DNA of 64,000 nucleotides. It comes from Alteromonas naphthalenivorans. Lineage in GTDB: Bacteria; Pseudomonadota; Gammaproteobacteria; Enterobacterales; Alteromonadaceae. The notes beneath the pieces were generated by a model. That model had not been told where the DNA came from and made no database searches. It saw only the letters and a program-made list of their open reading frames with translations. Position numbers and translations under genes: made by a program. Shown here one piece after another: positions 62,829 to 64,000 of the stretch (its first letter is position 1; each line of letters begins with the position of its first letter). Where the stretch lies: positions 806,001-870,000 of the forward strand of contig NC_015554.1 of assembly GCF_000213655.1 (NCBI RefSeq). The letters run 5' to 3'.

Positions 62829-63368
62829 TCATCGTGCCCAGTGCCAAGCGGCAAATAACCCACCTAAAAAGCCAAATAGATGATATTCAAATGAAATAAA
62901 TCTAGAGGTTGGCAATATACCTACCAGCATTCCGCCGTAAAGGACAGCAACAACGATAGAAATAAGCAGGTATTTCACTTTCTTACTCTTAAAGCCAGCT
63001 AATACTACGAAGCCGAAGTAGCCGTAAACCATACCACTTGCGCCAATATGCATAGCACTACGACCAAAAATCCACACCCCCAGTCCGCCAATAATCAACG
63101 CACTTGCGGTGGCGATGAGAAAGGTGCGCTTTCCCCACTGCATAGTAAGCCACATAAACAGCAATAAGGGGATAAAGTTAGCCATTAAGTGGGACGGCGT
63201 ACCGTGTAAAAATGGGGCTGTGAAGATATAGGGCAAATGAGACAAGGAGCGTGGATATACGCCAAACTGATTCAAGCTATTTCCCGTTACCAGGTTCACT
63301 ATCTCAATGACGATAAGAAATGCGCCCAAGGTAAGTAACACGCGAAGTTGAAAAGACAATGGCTTCAT
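62829..63368 (-). CDS. Rhomboid-family intramembrane serine protease
   Basis: A 179-residue, six-helix protein with the catalytic Ser111 in HIGASGMVYGYFG and His163 in EYHLFGFLGG. The HGTPSHLMANFIPLL segment is the usual helix 2 His/Asn oxyanion region. Short bacterial form with no extra domains. Substrate unknown. Confidence 0.92.
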   Translation of the reverse strand: MKPLSFQLRVLLTLGAFLIVIEIVNLVTGNSLNQFGVYPRSLSHLPYIFTAPFLHGTPSHLMANFIPLLLFMWLTMQWGKRTFLIATASALIIGGLGVWIFGRSAMHIGASGMVYGYFGFVVLAGFKSKKVKYLLISIVVAVLYGGMLVGILPTSRFISFEYHLFGFLGGLFAAWHWAR

Positions 63369-63462
63369 AAACAGTTTTATATTCCTTCGTTATAACACTT
63401 GCCTAGTATGGAAGTATTGTTGGGCGGCTATGCTTATTAAACAACAGCGTTTTGGTGTTCAA

Positions 63463-64000
63463 CTACAAGATGATGTGGGGTAAATATCGAGACAAGTCTT
63501 GCGTAATCGCATTGCTGTCTTCACGCACCGAAATGCCTGCTGGCATGTCATCTACCAACCAGCTACCAATGAGTGTATGGTTTCCATCAAACACAGGAAG
63601 GGGGTGAAAAGCTTGTACAATAAACCCTTCTTCTCCATACGGACCAGGGCTTAATTCCGATTCCTTTCCATTTTCAATTAATGAAATATTCGCGCCTTCT
63701 CTTGAAAATAATGGCTTTTTGACCCACTTGCCGCCGTGCATGGCATTATGAGGGGTTTTATGATGGATATTATGAGGAATATCGTCGGCGAAATAGGCAG
63801 GGAGTAAATTAGGGTGGCCTTTAAATTTCTGCCATAACAAAGGCAGTAGTGCTTTGTTTGAAATAATAGACTTCCACGCAGGTTCTAACCAATTTACCTT
63901 TGCATCAGCGAGTGAGTCACCAAACTCTTCGCGCAGGATAAACTCCCAAGGATATAACTTGAAACAATCGGTAATGGGGGCATCAGCCAGGTCGGTAAAT
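63463..64000 (-). CDS. Glutathionylspermidine synthase-like ATP-grasp protein, C-terminal part
   Basis: An open frame runs leftwards from the window edge to the TAG at 63463 (about 178 codons). It includes [20 protein letters not shown], then [38 protein letters not shown] and [20 protein letters not shown]. These are conserved C-terminal blocks of the glutathionylspermidine synthase/YgiC/YjfC family, whose members join peptides and amines using ATP. The N-terminus lies beyond the window. Whether it is a true synthase or the shorter YgiC/YjfC type cannot be told. Confidence 0.88.
   Translation of the reverse strand, partial: FTDLADAPITDCFKLYPWEFILREEFGDSLADAKVNWLEPAWKSIISNKALLPLLWQKFKGHPNLLPAYFADDIPHNIHHKTPHNAMHGGKWVKKPLFSREGANISLIENGKESELSPGPYGEEGFIVQAFHPLPVFDGNHTLIGSWLVDDMPAGISVREDSNAITQDLSRYLPHIIL

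Overview
The window looks like chromosomal DNA of a marine gammaproteobacterium, most likely Alteromonas or a close relative in the Alteromonadaceae. This is inferred from protein families and gene order; no taxonomic search was possible. Housekeeping genes supporting it are glnE, hldE, fadE (5' fragment), glcB/aceA, cheV and glsA. No rRNA, tRNA, CRISPR array, insertion sequence or prophage was recognised.

Layout. (1) 1-7.5 kb: the start of fadE, then an RND/MMPL-type exporter with a LolA-like periplasmic protein and a beta-barrel protein, a small outer-membrane barrel, a DUF3081 protein, a lipid A-type acyltransferase and an orphan TcpQ-domain protein. (2) 7.5-13.4 kb: glnE, a DUF350 membrane protein, a GIY-YIG protein and hldE. 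(3) 13.5-51.8 kb: a very large exopolysaccharide locus of the exosortase A (XrtA)/PEP-CTERM type. (4) 51.8-64 kb: patatin lipase, the glyoxylate shunt (aceA, a LysR regulator, glcB), cheV, alkaline phosphatase, glutaminase, a VC0807-type membrane protein, a rhomboid protease and the 3' part of a glutathionylspermidine synthase-like gene.

The exopolysaccharide locus has a conserved XrtA core: an ExeA-like ATPase, an outer-membrane protein, a tyrosine kinase, a chain-length protein and an export lipoprotein, with the priming sugar transferase, exosortase A, a CelD/BcsL-like acyltransferase and an O-antigen-ligase-like protein transcribed the other way. A variable, AT-rich middle carries about seven glycosyltransferases, a sulfotransferase, an O-acyltransferase, a pyruvyl transferase, two deacetylase-fold proteins, a flippase, a membrane EEP-family protein and an unrecognised GT-like protein. 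The right side holds the PrsT TPR lipoprotein, one PEP-CTERM-type substrate gene behind an excellent sigma-54 promoter, and a two-gene unit pairing an acyl-homoserine-lactone-synthase-like acyltransferase with a ThiF/E1-like adenylyltransferase. A YdcF-type protein, a secreted trypsin-like protease and a nucleotide-sugar epimerase follow.

The most notable signals are these. Homopolymer tracts lie inside several exopolysaccharide genes (G9 in the ATPase, G8 in the ligase/polymerase, G11 in a glycosyltransferase), and a one-base deletion in a C tract breaks the tyrosine kinase exactly at its Walker B motif. Together they suggest phase-variable control of the polysaccharide, although sequencing error must be excluded. 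The acyltransferase-ThiF pair next to the sigma-54-driven PEP-CTERM gene is the best candidate for an undescribed system.
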